Of a stretch of DNA of 64,000 nucleotides, positions 7,841 to 18,452 are shown piece after piece. Made by a program: the position numbers and the translations under genes. The number at the start of each line of letters is the position of its first letter. Position 1 is the first letter of the stretch. The stretch comes from Aequorivita sp. HC6-5 (GTDB lineage Bacteria > Bacteroidota > Bacteroidia > Flavobacteriales > Flavobacteriaceae), in assembly GCA_905182755.1 (NCBI GenBank), contig CAJJCS010000005.1, forward strand, positions 186,001 to 250,000, read 5' to 3'. Under the pieces are notes generated by a model. The model searched no databases, had not been told where the DNA came from, and saw only the letters and a list, made by a program, of their open reading frames with translations.

Positions 7841-9991
7841 TTAATCTACATTATCGTGTAAAAAACTATTGTTGCTTCTTAACTCTATCTCGTCATCATC
7901 ATCACTCACTGAGGTTCTTGAAAGATGTACCTCACTAGAAACATCATCTAGTTCAATCCCTGCTCTTTTATAAGCAGGCTGCTTCTCAATATCATCAATC
8001 TTTGAGGCGCTGTTTCTAAATTTATAGTTAAAATCTTTAAACTTACGCTTACGCTCCTCTGCACCTTCAATCAATAATTTAGAAATAGGAGTATTCATTG
8101 GGTCTAGTGGCGCGTTTTCAAGCTCCTTTTCTTGCGGGGCTGGCTCCACAATCTTAGTTTCAAAAACAAGCTCCTCTTCTTCTAAAACTTCTGTTACCTG
8201 AGGCGCCTGGGCTGCAGTAGCTCCTGTAAGTTCTTCTTCTTTGGCTGTATAATCATCAAGACTATAACGCGTTACCACTCCGCCTTTAGAAACCTCGCTA
8301 ACAGGAACCACCTCTAGGTGATCTGTTACCTCAATATCTTCAACATCAGCGGCCACAACTTCAGGCTGCGGTTCTATTTCTAAGGCTGGCTCTTCTTGCT
8401 CTTGTGCTACAACTGGCTCTTCTAATGAGTGAACCACTACATCTTGCTCATGGGGGCTATCATGCAAAGGCATATCAAACATTAGCATAGGCTCTTGAGT
8501 AGTTTCCTTTTCAGGGATACTATCTTCTTCTATGTCATTAATTTCAAAATCGGCAACTGCCTCTTGCTCAACAGGGGTAAACTCAGTAAGCTCGTGACCT
8601 TCAATAGCTTTAGGAGAAACAATCTCTGGCTGTATTACCTCAAAATTGTTTACACTAATTTCATTGATAACCAATTGCTCAAACTCTGCAAGAAAATGTA
8701 TGTCAACCAGGTTAGATTCTACATTAATATTCTTGATAAGATCTGTAGTTGCTATATATCCCTCAAATGGAACTTCCTGGGTTTGTGGTATACTTTCTTG
8801 AACTGCTTCAGGCTCCTGGGGATCTTCTTCAAAAAGTGTGTGCACTATAATGGGCTCCTGTGAAACCTCACTAGTGGTAACATCTCTTTTGGTTTGCGGT
8901 GGCAGCACTACTTGTGTTGCCGTTACATTAGGAGTTAGGTCTAGTTGCGCCTTAGCCTCCTCGCCAAGGGTATGAATAATTTTTTTAGTCTCAGTATTGG
9001 TGATTTCATTTTGCTGCTCTGCATCAAATCCAGTAGCAATAACGGTAATAGAAACAGAACCATCTAGTGTTTCATCATCACCAACACCCATAATAATATT
9101 GGCCCCATGACCAGCCTCTGTCTGGATATGATCACTTATTTCTCCAATTTCATCTATGGTTATTTCCTCGGTACCAGAAACAATGAGTAACAATACGTTT
9201 TTAGCTCCCGCTATCTTATTATCATTTAAAAGAGGTGAATCTAGCGCTTTGTTAATGGCAATTTGCGCACGATTTGCACCACTTGAGGTTGCACTACCCA
9301 TAATGGCAGTACCACTGTTAGACAACACTGTTTTAGCGTCACGTAAATCAATATTTTGTGTGTAATGATGTGTAATTACCTCTGCAATTCCACGCGCTGC
9401 AGTGGCCAGCACCTCATCTGCTTTTGAAAATCCAGCTTTAAAACCTAGATTTCCGTAAACATCACGTAATTTATTATTATTTATAACAACCAAACTATCT
9501 ACATTTTGACGTAAATTTTCTACACCAATTTGTGCCTGCTCGTTACGCATGGCCCCTTCAAAGTGAAAAGGAATGGTAACAATACCAACAGTTAAAATAT
9601 CAAGATCTTTTGCCATTCTCGCTATTATTGGCGCAGCTCCTGTACCCGTTCCTCCTCCCATACCAGCGGTGATAAAAATCATCTTTGTATTGGTTGTTAG
9701 CATGCTTTTAATCTCTGCCATACTCTCTACAGCAGATTGTTCTCCAATTTTAGGATTGGCACCAGCCCCAAGACCTTCTGTAAGGTCTATACCCAATTGG
9801 ATTTTATTTGGAACAGCACTGTTCTCTAATGCTTGTGCATCTGTGTTGCAAATCACAAAATCTACACCTTTAATCCCTTGATTAAACATGTGATTTATGG
9901 CATTACTACCACCACCACCAACGCCAATTACTTTAATGACATTTGATTGGTTTTTGGGCAGATCGAACGAAATGTTGTCAAATTCTGGCAT
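7841..9991 (-). CDS. ftsZ: Cell division protein FtsZ with a long acidic linker
   Basis: Tubulin-like GTPase that forms the division ring. The 716-residue protein has the GTPase core in about residues 15-325: VIGVGGGGSNA, the tubulin signature GGGTGTG at 112-118, and the T7-loop region with its LRDAKTVLSNSG block. A very long linker rich in Glu, Pro, Val and Gln (about 340-640) follows. The C-terminal peptide ends in NNSFLHDNVD, the Bacteroidota form of the tail that binds FtsA. FtsZ in many other phyla is near 390 residues; extended linkers are usual in this group. It follows ftsA by 49 bp at the 3' end of the dcw cluster. Confidence 0.97.
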   Translation of the reverse strand: MPEFDNISFDLPKNQSNVIKVIGVGGGGSNAINHMFNQGIKGVDFVICNTDAQALENSAVPNKIQLGIDLTEGLGAGANPKIGEQSAVESMAEIKSMLTTNTKMIFITAGMGGGTGTGAAPIIARMAKDLDILTVGIVTIPFHFEGAMRNEQAQIGVENLRQNVDSLVVINNNKLRDVYGNLGFKAGFSKADEVLATAARGIAEVITHHYTQNIDLRDAKTVLSNSGTAIMGSATSSGANRAQIAINKALDSPLLNDNKIAGAKNVLLLIVSGTEEITIDEIGEISDHIQTEAGHGANIIMGVGDDETLDGSVSITVIATGFDAEQQNEITNTETKKIIHTLGEEAKAQLDLTPNVTATQVVLPPQTKRDVTTSEVSQEPIIVHTLFEEDPQEPEAVQESIPQTQEVPFEGYIATTDLIKNINVESNLVDIHFLAEFEQLVINEISVNNFEVIQPEIVSPKAIEGHELTEFTPVEQEAVADFEINDIEEDSIPEKETTQEPMLMFDMPLHDSPHEQDVVVHSLEEPVVAQEQEEPALEIEPQPEVVAADVEDIEVTDHLEVVPVSEVSKGGVVTRYSLDDYTAKEEELTGATAAQAPQVTEVLEEEELVFETKIVEPAPQEKELENAPLDPMNTPISKLLIEGAEERKRKFKDFNYKFRNSASKIDDIEKQPAYKRAGIELDDVSSEVHLSRTSVSDDDDEIELRSNNSFLHDNVD

Positions 9992-10040
9992 ATACTTTTT
10001 TTTTGCGAGGGTTATTATATTTTTTTAACTATGGTATCTT

Positions 10041-11390
10041 TTATTCTGCGTTGTCTAGAAATTGCTTAAACTTCTCTGCCCAAGTATCAAAAATACTTGG
10101 ACGCTTATCTGGCTCTTTTGGAGAATCATCAGTTTCTCCCTCAGGATTTGTTGAATCATCATCACCTGGCGCTGGCCCATCACCTGTAGGGCCTCCATCT
10201 TCTGGTTTTGCAATTCTGTTGGCACGCGCTTTACTCTCTAGGCTATTCATCACAAGGCCAACGGCAGTTGCATACAATGGGCTAGTGGTTTCACTATCAC
10301 TATCTCCAGCCAAATGCTCATTAGGATACCCTATTCTGGTATCCATACCCGTTATATACTCCACCAACTGTTTTAAATGCTGTAATTGAGCACCTCCACC
10401 TGTTAGAACAATTCCGGCAATTAATTTCTTTTTTTGCTCTTCGTGGCCGTAATTTTTTATCTCTAAATACACCTGTTCAATAATTTCAACCACTCTAGCG
10501 TGGATAATTTTTGACAGATTTTTTAATGTTATTTCTTTAGGATCTCTTCCTCTTAGTCCAGGAATAGAAACAATTTCATTATCTCTATTTTCTCCAGGCC
10601 ATGCAGAACCAAATTTTATTTTAAGCAATTCTGCTTGCTTTTCAATAATACTGCAACCTTCTTTGATGTCTTCGGTAATGACATTTCCTCCAAAAGGAAT
10701 TACCGCAGTGTGGCGTATAATACCGTCTTTGAAAATGGCTAAATCTGTGGTTCCACCACCTATATCAATAAGGGCAACACCTGCCTCTTTTTCTTCTTGG
10801 CTGAGCACAGCATTTGCTGAGGCTAGCGGCTCTAGTGTAATACCACTGAGCTCCAATCCAGCACTTTTCACGCAACGACCAATGTTTTTTATAGAAGCAA
10901 CTTGCCCCACAACCACATGAAAGTTGGCTTCCAAACGCCCGCCGTACATTCCTATTGGCTCTTTTATCTCTGCCTGCCCATCTACTTTAAAATCTTGTGG
11001 CAACACGTGTATAATTTCTTCACCAGGAAGCATCACTAGCTTATGAACTTGATCACATAGATTATCAATATCATTGACATCAATCACCTCATCGCTGTTT
11101 GACCTGGTGATATAATCACTGTGCTGAAGACTGCGTATGTGCTGCCCAGCAATACCCACCACCACATCTTCTATTTTAATTCCAGAAGAAGTTTCTGCAT
11201 CAGTGATTGCCTGTTGGATAGATTGTATGGTCTGGGTAATATTATTTACAACCCCACGGTGCACACCCAAACTTTTGGATTTACCAATCCCTAGAATTTC
11301 CATCTTACCATACTCATTCTCCCTGCCTACCATAGCAACAATCTTTGTTGTTCCTATATCGAGTCCTACAGCAATGTTTCCTTGTTCCAT
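10041..11390 (-). CDS. ftsA: Cell division protein FtsA
   Basis: Actin-fold ATPase that tethers FtsZ filaments to the membrane. The 449-residue product begins AVGLDIGTTKIVAMVG (phosphate-1 motif). It contains VALIDIGGGTTDLAIF (phosphate-2) and IAGIVLTGGGAQLQHLKQLVE (adenosine motif), with the FtsA-specific 1C domain between. After about residue 390 comes a flexible Pro/Asp-rich stretch (GGPTGDGPAPGDDDS), and the protein ends with FDTWAEKFKQFLDNAE, which should form the amphipathic membrane-targeting helix. It starts 5 bp after ftsQ. Confidence 0.97.
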   Translation of the reverse strand: MEQGNIAVGLDIGTTKIVAMVGRENEYGKMEILGIGKSKSLGVHRGVVNNITQTIQSIQQAITDAETSSGIKIEDVVVGIAGQHIRSLQHSDYITRSNSDEVIDVNDIDNLCDQVHKLVMLPGEEIIHVLPQDFKVDGQAEIKEPIGMYGGRLEANFHVVVGQVASIKNIGRCVKSAGLELSGITLEPLASANAVLSQEEKEAGVALIDIGGGTTDLAIFKDGIIRHTAVIPFGGNVITEDIKEGCSIIEKQAELLKIKFGSAWPGENRDNEIVSIPGLRGRDPKEITLKNLSKIIHARVVEIIEQVYLEIKNYGHEEQKKKLIAGIVLTGGGAQLQHLKQLVEYITGMDTRIGYPNEHLAGDSDSETTSPLYATAVGLVMNSLESKARANRIAKPEDGGPTGDGPAPGDDDSTNPEGETDDSPKEPDKRPSIFDTWAEKFKQFLDNAE

Positions 11391-11395
11391 AGCCT

Positions 11396-12112
11396 TTATT
11401 TTTTTGTTGCCACTACTTGATTACCAAATCTTAAATCAACGGTTTTGTAGCCAGTCAACATACTATCTTGTTTTATTTTTTGATAAAATGCCTTATAATT
11501 CTGAAATTTTAGTGCCGCATTGTCTGTTGTTCCAAAAAGCACTATAAAATCTTGTTTGCGAATTCGCATTTTAAGTGTTCCGTCCTCTAAAACCTCTAAG
11601 CCAACAACACTACTTTTAATCATCTGGTCTTGATTTATCTGTAACAATAAATCGGTGAGCGGTTTTGCATGCTCCATCACTGCTCCTGTAACTATTGGAA
11701 CTCTTGCCGTGTAAACCGATGACAAAGGCATCTTTTCTCCCTCAGTATCAAGGTAATAATCCTGCGTATCAACAACCCTTGCAATAGGCGTTCTTTGCTT
11801 TATTTTAGCCCCTAATATTCCATCAACTGTGATGTAAACTTCTGCGCTGTGAATCATCTGATTTTTCAGCAATCGTTCCTCCACCTCTTTCAAAACTAAG
11901 GCTTCTTTTGGGATGCTAGCAACAGTCTCAAAATTTTGTATTAACAATTTATTAACCGTATTTAAAGTAATAAAAGGAGGCGTTTCATCCTCAAATGCTA
12001 TCACTATTTTAGACAAATTTCTAGCTTCATTTCTTTGCATTGTAAAGCCAAAAAGAAACACAACAAAGCCTGAAAGGACTATAAAACCTATAAAGTTCCA
12101 ATTAATTTTCAT
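11396..12112 (-). CDS. ftsQ: Cell division protein FtsQ
   Basis: Bitopic inner-membrane protein that joins the periplasmic part of the divisome. The 238-residue product has a short cytoplasmic start, one membrane helix (FIGFIVLSGFVVFLFGF) and a periplasmic POTRA/FtsQ region (EVEERLLKNQMIHSAEVYITVDG, then RTPIARV). The frame is open to 12166, but MKINWNF at 12112 gives the expected topology and overlaps the end of murC by only 11 bp. It lies in the conserved order murC-ftsQ-ftsA. Confidence 0.93.
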   Translation of the reverse strand: MKINWNFIGFIVLSGFVVFLFGFTMQRNEARNLSKIVIAFEDETPPFITLNTVNKLLIQNFETVASIPKEALVLKEVEERLLKNQMIHSAEVYITVDGILGAKIKQRTPIARVVDTQDYYLDTEGEKMPLSSVYTARVPIVTGAVMEHAKPLTDLLLQINQDQMIKSSVVGLEVLEDGTLKMRIRKQDFIVLFGTTDNAALKFQNYKAFYQKIKQDSMLTGYKTVDLRFGNQVVATKK

Positions 12113-13472
12113 GCTCAAGTATTTTAGTAATCTGTGAAACCTCTGCTCCAATATCTCCGGCGCCAACCAGTAATTTAATTCTACAACTAGACTTCTTTAA
12201 ATGTTCGGGAAGTGATTCTTTAGAAACCAAAGAAATATTATCAACATCTATGGCGATTTTCTTTATTTTTTCCAGCAACCAAGAAGAATTTACACCCTCA
12301 ATAGGTGTTTCTCTTGCAGGATAAATATCCAACAGAAATACTTGATTAAACCTCGCTAAACTTTCAGCAAAACCATCAATAAAATCTCGAGTTCTGCTAA
12401 ACAAATGTGGTTGAAAAACAATCACCTTTTGATCATCTGGATACATTTCACTCACCCCTTGATGTAGCGCATCAAGTTCTGTTGGATGGTGCGCATAATC
12501 GTCAATAAGCACCAAATCATCTGTTCTAATTCTATAAGAAAACCTACGCTCTACTCCTTTAAATTTTGACAAAGCCTCTTTTAATAAATGCGTTGGTGCT
12601 CCTGCCAAAATTGCCATAGACAAAGCCGTAACCGCATTATGAAGGTTATGATGTCCCGGCAAACAAAAAGACACATCACGCAAGGTTACCTCAGGTGCTA
12701 TAAAATCAAATTTGTAAGCCCCATTTTCTATGCGTATATTTTTTCCTTGGTAGGCTGCAGACCCTTCAAGGGCTACACTTTGGCCTTGTAAAGGCAATCC
12801 TTTTTTGTGTAAGAGCTTATTTTTATCGGCCACTAAATCTGCAAACGCTAGAAAAGAAGCCTCCAAGGCGCTTGCATCTCCATAGATATCTAAATGATCT
12901 GCATCCATAGAGGTAATACAGGCAATGTCTGGCTTGAGGGTCAAAAACGAGCGGTCAAACTCATCTGCCTCTACAACTGTTATGGCTGTACCCTTACTAA
13001 TAAAATTAGATTTATAATTCTCTGTTATACCTCCCAAAAAAGCGGTTACTGGCATATCACAATAGGCCAATAAATGTCCTAAAATTGCAGAGGTAGTTGT
13101 TTTTCCGTGGGTTCCTGCCACAGCCAAGCAAAGGGTATCTTGGGTTAATTCTCCTAAAAACTCAGAGCGTTTAATAACTCTATAATCTTGCCCTGTGAAC
13201 CACTGTAATATTTTGTTATCCTCTGGAATTGCCGGAGTATACACCACAAGGGTGCTTGTATTATTTTTAACCTTTGGCGGCAGTGATGACACACTATCCT
13301 CAAAAGTTATATCAGCCCCTTCTTTTTCTAGGGTTGCTGTTAAGGCTGTTTGAGTTTTATCATACCCAAAGACAGCTAGGTTTTTCTTGATGGCAAAACG
13401 AGCTAGAGCGCTCATTCCTATGCCGCCAATGCCAACAAAGTATATAGATTGTATGTTACTAAGAGTATTCAT
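12102..13472 (-). CDS. murC: UDP-N-acetylmuramate--L-alanine ligase
   Basis: Mur ligase that adds L-Ala to UDP-MurNAc in the cytoplasm, the first peptide step of peptidoglycan synthesis. The 456-residue product has the N-terminal nucleotide-binding motif YFVGIGGIGMSALA, the ATP-binding loop VAGTHGKTTTSAILGHL, EADEFDRSFL, the central HHNLHNAVTAL block, GVERRFSYR, and IDDYAHHPTEL of the C-terminal domain. It directly abuts murG (0-bp gap) and overlaps ftsQ by 11 bp. Confidence 0.97.
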   Translation of the reverse strand: MNTLSNIQSIYFVGIGGIGMSALARFAIKKNLAVFGYDKTQTALTATLEKEGADITFEDSVSSLPPKVKNNTSTLVVYTPAIPEDNKILQWFTGQDYRVIKRSEFLGELTQDTLCLAVAGTHGKTTTSAILGHLLAYCDMPVTAFLGGITENYKSNFISKGTAITVVEADEFDRSFLTLKPDIACITSMDADHLDIYGDASALEASFLAFADLVADKNKLLHKKGLPLQGQSVALEGSAAYQGKNIRIENGAYKFDFIAPEVTLRDVSFCLPGHHNLHNAVTALSMAILAGAPTHLLKEALSKFKGVERRFSYRIRTDDLVLIDDYAHHPTELDALHQGVSEMYPDDQKVIVFQPHLFSRTRDFIDGFAESLARFNQVFLLDIYPARETPIEGVNSSWLLEKIKKIAIDVDNISLVSKESLPEHLKKSSCRIKLLVGAGDIGAEVSQITKILEHEN

Positions 13473-14579
13473 CTATAGGTTGTGGTGTATTAATTTTTCA
13501 ATTTGGTCAACAATATCTTTTGTAGCCTGCGGTTTTGCCAATGCTAAAATAGCAGCCCCTAATTGGTTTTGTTTTTGGGAGTCACCAAGCAAGTCATCCA
13601 TAATGGTCTCAAACTGCCCCAGGGCATCCTTTTCATGCAATAAAATAGCGGCATTTTTTTGAGAGATGGACAAGGCATTTTTTGTTTGATGGTCTTCAGC
13701 CACATTTGGACTTGGTATAAAAATCACAGGCTTCCCCACCAAACACAGCTCTGAGACAGACAATGCGCCCGCTCTGCTAATAATAACATCTGCTACGCCA
13801 TAGGCTAAATCCATACGGTTTATATAGGGATGAACTTGAATATTTTCTTGGGTTCTATCTTGATAGGTTGGAGCATATATTTTTCCGCATTGCCATAAAA
13901 CCTGAATCTCATGCTTTTTAAAATAAGGTAAATGCGCATCTATTAATTCGTTTATTTTTTTGGCCCCCAAAGACCCACCTAACACTAAAATTGTTTTTGA
14001 TGTAGCACTTAAATTAAAAAATGACAGCCCTTGAAGCCTATTGCTGTGAACTTCTAACAAATCTTGACGTACAGGGTTTCCTGTTAATTTTACTTTACTT
14101 TTCGGGAAAAACCGATCCATCCCATCATAGGCTGTACATATAGACTGTACATGGCTGGCCAACCATTTATTGGTAATTCCTGCGTGGCTATTTTGTTCCT
14201 GAATTAAACAAGGAACCCCCCTTAAAGAAGCCATTTTCAATAAAGGTGCACTTGCATAACCTCCAGTACCTATAGCAACATCTGGCTTAAAGGATTTAAT
14301 TATTTTTCTTGAAGTCCATAAACTAGAAATTAATTTAAAAGGGAATAGTGCATTTTTGAGAGTTAATGAGCGTTGTAGCCCTGCAATCCAAAGACCCTTG
14401 ATGGTATAACCAGCTTGAGGAATTTTTTGCATTTCCATCCTGTCTTTGGCTCCAACAAATAAAAACGTTGCCCCAGGAAAACGAAGTTTTAATTCATCAG
14501 CAATGGCAATGGCTGGATAGATATGGCCTCCGGTGCCACCACCAGAGATAATAAATTTATATGTTTTTTGTGTGTTAAT
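13473..14579 (-). CDS. murG: UDP-GlcNAc--lipid I transferase, with no normal start codon
   Basis: Membrane-associated GT-B transferase that adds GlcNAc to lipid I to form lipid II. The first ATG in frame (14438) would cut off the donor fold. The frame is open further upstream and encodes the required N terminus [29 protein letters not shown], so the gene must start near 14579. Between the preceding in-frame TGA and this block there is no ATG, GTG or TTG, only ATT and ATA codons. I place the start at ATT 14579 (INTQKTYKF), 11 bp after the ftsW stop; a base error is an alternative. The rest is complete: [27 protein letters not shown] and [12 protein letters not shown]. Product about 368 residues. 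Confidence 0.9.
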   Translation of the reverse strand: MNTQKTYKFIISGGGTGGHIYPAIAIADELKLRFPGATFLFVGAKDRMEMQKIPQAGYTIKGLWIAGLQRSLTLKNALFPFKLISSLWTSRKIIKSFKPDVAIGTGGYASAPLLKMASLRGVPCLIQEQNSHAGITNKWLASHVQSICTAYDGMDRFFPKSKVKLTGNPVRQDLLEVHSNRLQGLSFFNLSATSKTILVLGGSLGAKKINELIDAHLPYFKKHEIQVLWQCGKIYAPTYQDRTQENIQVHPYINRMDLAYGVADVIISRAGALSVSELCLVGKPVIFIPSPNVAEDHQTKNALSISQKNAAILLHEKDALGQFETIMDDLLGDSQKQNQLGAAILALAKPQATKDIVDQIEKLIHHNL

Positions 14580-14590
14580 ACTATTTCTAT

Positions 14591-15784
14591 TTATAGGGTT
14601 TGACTCAATATATCAAGGGGGTTATCCATTGCTTGTTCTTCATTCTTTTCTACTTCTCTTTTTGCACTCACACTCAACACAATACCCAAGGCAAGGCAAG
14701 TCATCCAAATACTAGTTCCTCCACTACTTATAAGCGGCAATGTTTGTCCAGTAACTGGAAACAACTCTACGGCAACTGCCATATTAACAAGGGCCTGAAA
14801 TACAACAGGAAGCCCAACACCAATGACAAGTAATTTTGCGAACATAGAACTAGATTTATGCGCAACAACAACAAGCCTAAAGAGCAGTAACAAGTACACT
14901 ACCATCACAACCAAGGCGCCTAACAGGCCAAACTCTTCAACAATAATGGCATAAATAAAATCTGAGGAAGATTGTGGCAAAAAGTTTTTTTGTACACTTT
15001 TTCCTGGACCCAAACCAGTAATACCTCCAGAGGCAATGGCTGTTTTTGCTTTTATTATTTGGTAATCTGCATCTTTATCTGTTTTATCAACAAAGCTAGC
15101 TACCCTGCTAATCCAGGTATCTACCCTGTTTGGAAATACCTCCGGAAATGCTTTTGCCGTCAACACAAATAAACTTAACAAAAGAAGCCCTGTAGTTAAA
15201 ATAATTGCCAAATACCGAAAAGGATATCCGCCAATAAAAACCAACAAAACAACCATAGCAAAAATGATCGCTGCAGTAGAAAAATTTGCCGGCAATATCA
15301 ACCCTATTATTAAAAAAACTGGCAGCCATAAAGGCAGTAATGTTTCTTTAAAGCTAACTAGCTTACTCTCTATTGTAGAGAGATATCTAGCAACATAGGT
15401 CATAAGCACAACAGCGGCCAAAGTAGAGGTTTGAAATGTGACTCCAACCAAGGGTACACGTATCCATCTACTGGCATTAGCGCCGCCAATGGTTGTACCT
15501 TGGGCCATCGTTATGAGTAATAACACAACAACAATGGGCAAGGCAATCATAGAAAGACCTCTAAAATAATGATATGGTATTTTATGAACTCCATACAAGA
15601 TCCCAAAACCAAGCACCAAGTGAGCGAAATGCTTTGCTAAAAACTTAAAGGTGTTACCGTCACCATATAGGTAAGCTAAATTACTACTGGCACTATACAC
15701 AGGTAAAAAAGAAAATATAGCCAACACACCAATAATGGCCCAAATAACACTATCTCCTTGTATGTTTTTAAATATTGACTTCAC
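14591..15784 (-). CDS. ftsW: Septal peptidoglycan glycosyltransferase FtsW (SEDS family)
   Basis: Polytopic SEDS protein that polymerises lipid II at the septum together with the transpeptidase FtsI. The 397-residue product has about ten hydrophobic segments and family motifs: [39 protein letters not shown], and [16 protein letters not shown] near the end. It is followed by a short hydrophilic tail. It lies between murD and murG, its usual place. Confidence 0.95.
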   Translation of the reverse strand: MKSIFKNIQGDSVIWAIIGVLAIFSFLPVYSASSNLAYLYGDGNTFKFLAKHFAHLVLGFGILYGVHKIPYHYFRGLSMIALPIVVVLLLITMAQGTTIGGANASRWIRVPLVGVTFQTSTLAAVVLMTYVARYLSTIESKLVSFKETLLPLWLPVFLIIGLILPANFSTAAIIFAMVVLLVFIGGYPFRYLAIILTTGLLLLSLFVLTAKAFPEVFPNRVDTWISRVASFVDKTDKDADYQIIKAKTAIASGGITGLGPGKSVQKNFLPQSSSDFIYAIIVEEFGLLGALVVMVVYLLLLFRLVVVAHKSSSMFAKLLVIGVGLPVVFQALVNMAVAVELFPVTGQTLPLISSGGTSIWMTCLALGIVLSVSAKREVEKNEEQAMDNPLDILSQTL

Positions 15785-15829
15785 TTTTTAATATAAATTT
15801 TATGTATTCTAGTTTGTTGCCCCTAACTA

Positions 15830-17164
15830 TTAAAGATGTCTCACAGCTTCTTTAAACTGTCTGCCTCTGTCTTCATAATTTTCAAACAAATCGAAACTTG
15901 CACATGCTGGGCTTAGCAAAACAGTGTCATTTCTGTCTGCTAGTTTATAGGCAACTTTCACAGCCTCTTGCATACCGGCCGTCTCTACAAGTAAATCTAC
16001 CACATTGCTAAACTGAGATTTAATCTTTTCATTATCTAAACCCAAACAGATAATAGCCTTTACTTTTTCGTTTACAAGGGGCAAAAGCTCACTGTAATCG
16101 TTTCCTTTATCTACACCTCCAACAATCCAAACTGTTGGGGTTTTCACGCTATCCAGGGCGTAAAATGTTGCATTAACATTGGTAGCTTTGCTATCATTGA
16201 TATACATCACATTATTAATTTTTAATACTTTTTCAAGGCGGTGCTCAACACCTTGAAAACTCTCCAAAGACTCCCTTATGGTTGCCTTTCTGATTTTTAA
16301 TAGCGTAGCTACAGTACTTGCAGCCATGGCATTTTTGACATTGTGCTTACCTTGAAGTCCTAACGTTGCAATTGGCATAGTGAATTGGGTATTTTGTATG
16401 GTTATTATTATTTTATTTTCTTTTATGTAAGCTCCTTGCTCTAGTTTTTGTGTGAGCGAGAAGGGTAATTTTATGGCTTTAATTTCATGGCTTGCTAGCC
16501 ATTTATTTATTTGAACATCATCCCCGTCGTAGATAAAATAATCTGACGCTTTTTGATTCATCGTTATTCTAAATTTTGAGGCTATATATTTTTGATATGA
16601 ATTCTCATACCTATCAAGATGATCTGGACTTAGGTTTGTTAAAACCGCAATATGTGGCGCAAATTTCTCAATACCATCTAGCTGGAAACTACTTAGCTCC
16701 AATACAAAGTTTTCATAGCCTGGTGCTGCAACCTGTGCCGCAAAACTATCTCCAATATTTCCTCCAAGAGCTACATTTAAATCATCCTTAAGTAGCGCAT
16801 AGGTTAAACTTGCCGTAGATGTTTTACCATTGCTACCTGTTATGGCAACAATAGTTGCATCTGTAAACTGTGCAGCAAATTCTATTTCTGAAATTACCTT
16901 TACACCTGCCTGTTTTAAACTACATATTATTGGCGCCACATCTGGGATGCCAGGGCTTTTCACTACTATATCTGCAACTATAATTTTAGACACGGTGTGT
17001 CCCTTGTCTTCCCAATTGATCTGATTGCTTGACAACACTTGGGCATAAGTATCTTTAATAGCTCCGTAATCACTCACAAAAACATCATACCCTTTTTGCT
17101 GGCCTAAAATAGCGGTGCCAACACCACTTTCTCCTCCACCTAATATGACTAGTTTTTGTTTCAT
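15830..17164 (-). CDS. murD: UDP-N-acetylmuramoylalanine--D-glutamate ligase
   Basis: Cytoplasmic Mur ligase that adds D-Glu to UDP-MurNAc-L-Ala. The 444-residue product starts MKQKLVILGGGESGVG (an in-frame TTG four codons upstream is less likely). Motifs include KSPGIP, the P-loop AITGSNGKTSTASL, the carbamylated-Lys region, LTNLSPDHLDRY, QGKHNVKNAMAA, GVEHRLE, INDSKATN and LSPACASFDLFENYEDRG. It is followed by ftsW after 45 bp. Confidence 0.96.
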   Translation of the reverse strand: MKQKLVILGGGESGVGTAILGQQKGYDVFVSDYGAIKDTYAQVLSSNQINWEDKGHTVSKIIVADIVVKSPGIPDVAPIICSLKQAGVKVISEIEFAAQFTDATIVAITGSNGKTSTASLTYALLKDDLNVALGGNIGDSFAAQVAAPGYENFVLELSSFQLDGIEKFAPHIAVLTNLSPDHLDRYENSYQKYIASKFRITMNQKASDYFIYDGDDVQINKWLASHEIKAIKLPFSLTQKLEQGAYIKENKIIITIQNTQFTMPIATLGLQGKHNVKNAMAASTVATLLKIRKATIRESLESFQGVEHRLEKVLKINNVMYINDSKATNVNATFYALDSVKTPTVWIVGGVDKGNDYSELLPLVNEKVKAIICLGLDNEKIKSQFSNVVDLLVETAGMQEAVKVAYKLADRNDTVLLSPACASFDLFENYEDRGRQFKEAVRHL

Positions 17165-17214
17165 TTTTAACTTCAAATACTTGTTTTAAACCCCTAGAGG
17201 AACCCTTTTATTTA

Positions 17215-18448
17215 TTATCTAATTTTTAATGTCACTATGGTTAATACCGCTAAGAAAATTCCAACAATCCAAAAACGAGTCACAATCTTACTTTCATGAA
17301 AACCCCCTTTTTGGTAATGATGGTGCAGGGGAGACATTTTAAAAATGCGCCTTCCTGCTCCAAATTTCTTTTTAGTGTATTTAAACCAACCTACCTGCAA
17401 TACCACCGATAGATTTTCCATCAAAAAAATACCGCATAGAATTGGAATCAACCATTCTTTTCTAATTGCAATAGCAATAACAGCAATAATACCTCCAATG
17501 GTCAAACTCCCTGTATCACCCATAAACACTTGTGCTGGATATGCATTGTACCATAAAAAGCCTATCAGAGCTCCAACAAAAGCCATAATAAAAATAGTAA
17601 GCTCTCCTGTGTTTGGGATATACATAATATTGAGGTAATCTGAGAAAATCACATTACCACTCACCCAAGCAAAAATGGCCAGAGTTACCGCTATAATAGC
17701 GGAGGTTCCGGCAGCAAGACCATCTATACCGTCGGTGAGATTGGCTCCATTAGATACTGCTGTGATAATAAAAATTACAATAGGTATAAATATCAACCAC
17801 GCGTAAGATGCGTACCCATCTCCAGCCCAGGTTACTAATTTCTCATAGTTAATCTCATTTCCACTTACAAAGGGCATGGTGGTTAACAGCGTTTTTTCTG
17901 CATCATTAAATGTTTTTGCTCCCTGTAGTGTTCACCATTTCTTGACCCGTAATAGGATCTAACTTTTCTGTTTTAACAGTAATATCGCTATGAAAAAACA
18001 TGGTAGCCCCTACAATGACACCCAGCCCAACTTGACCTATTACTTTAAATTTTCCTGGCAAACCATCCTTGTCATTTTTAAACTTTTTTAAATAATCGTC
18101 TAAAAAACCTATAGCCCCCATCCAAAGAGTGGTTACTATTAACAAAATCACATAAATATTATCTAGTTTAGCAAACAACAACACGGGAACCAGTGTAGCT
18201 AAAATAATGATCAGGCCACCCATTGTTGGAGTTCCTGCTTTCTCTGACTGCCCCTGCAGGCCAAGATCCCTAATGGTTTCACCCATTTGTTTGTCTTGTA
18301 AAATCTTGATAATTTTCTTTCCCCAAACCGTTGCTATTAGCAAAGAGGTAATAACCGCCAGTGCTGCTCTAAAGGTGATAAACTGAAACAATCCAGCTCC
18401 AGGCAAATCATAGGTTTTATCTAAAAAATCAAACAAATAATATAACAT
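17215..18448 (-). CDS. mraY: Phospho-MurNAc-pentapeptide transferase (one indel)
   Basis: Integral membrane enzyme that transfers phospho-MurNAc-pentapeptide to undecaprenyl phosphate, making lipid I. The N-terminal part (from 18448) contains [20 protein letters not shown] and GFLDDYLKK with the metal-binding Asp pair. The second part, from about 17920, contains [24 protein letters not shown] and [12 protein letters not shown]. One extra base in the CCC run at 17921-17923 (plus strand) breaks the frame at NTTGSKNI; without it the protein reads [16 protein letters not shown] and is 410 residues, the normal length. The intact catalytic motifs on both sides argue for a sequence error. Confidence 0.94.
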
Positions 18449-18452
18449 AGCT

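Noticed and set aside
8495-8863. Open frames antisense to ftsZ, such as one of 122 codons here
   Set aside because: They lie opposite a repetitive Glu/Pro-rich linker, have low-complexity composition and no family features; they are shadows of the coding strand.
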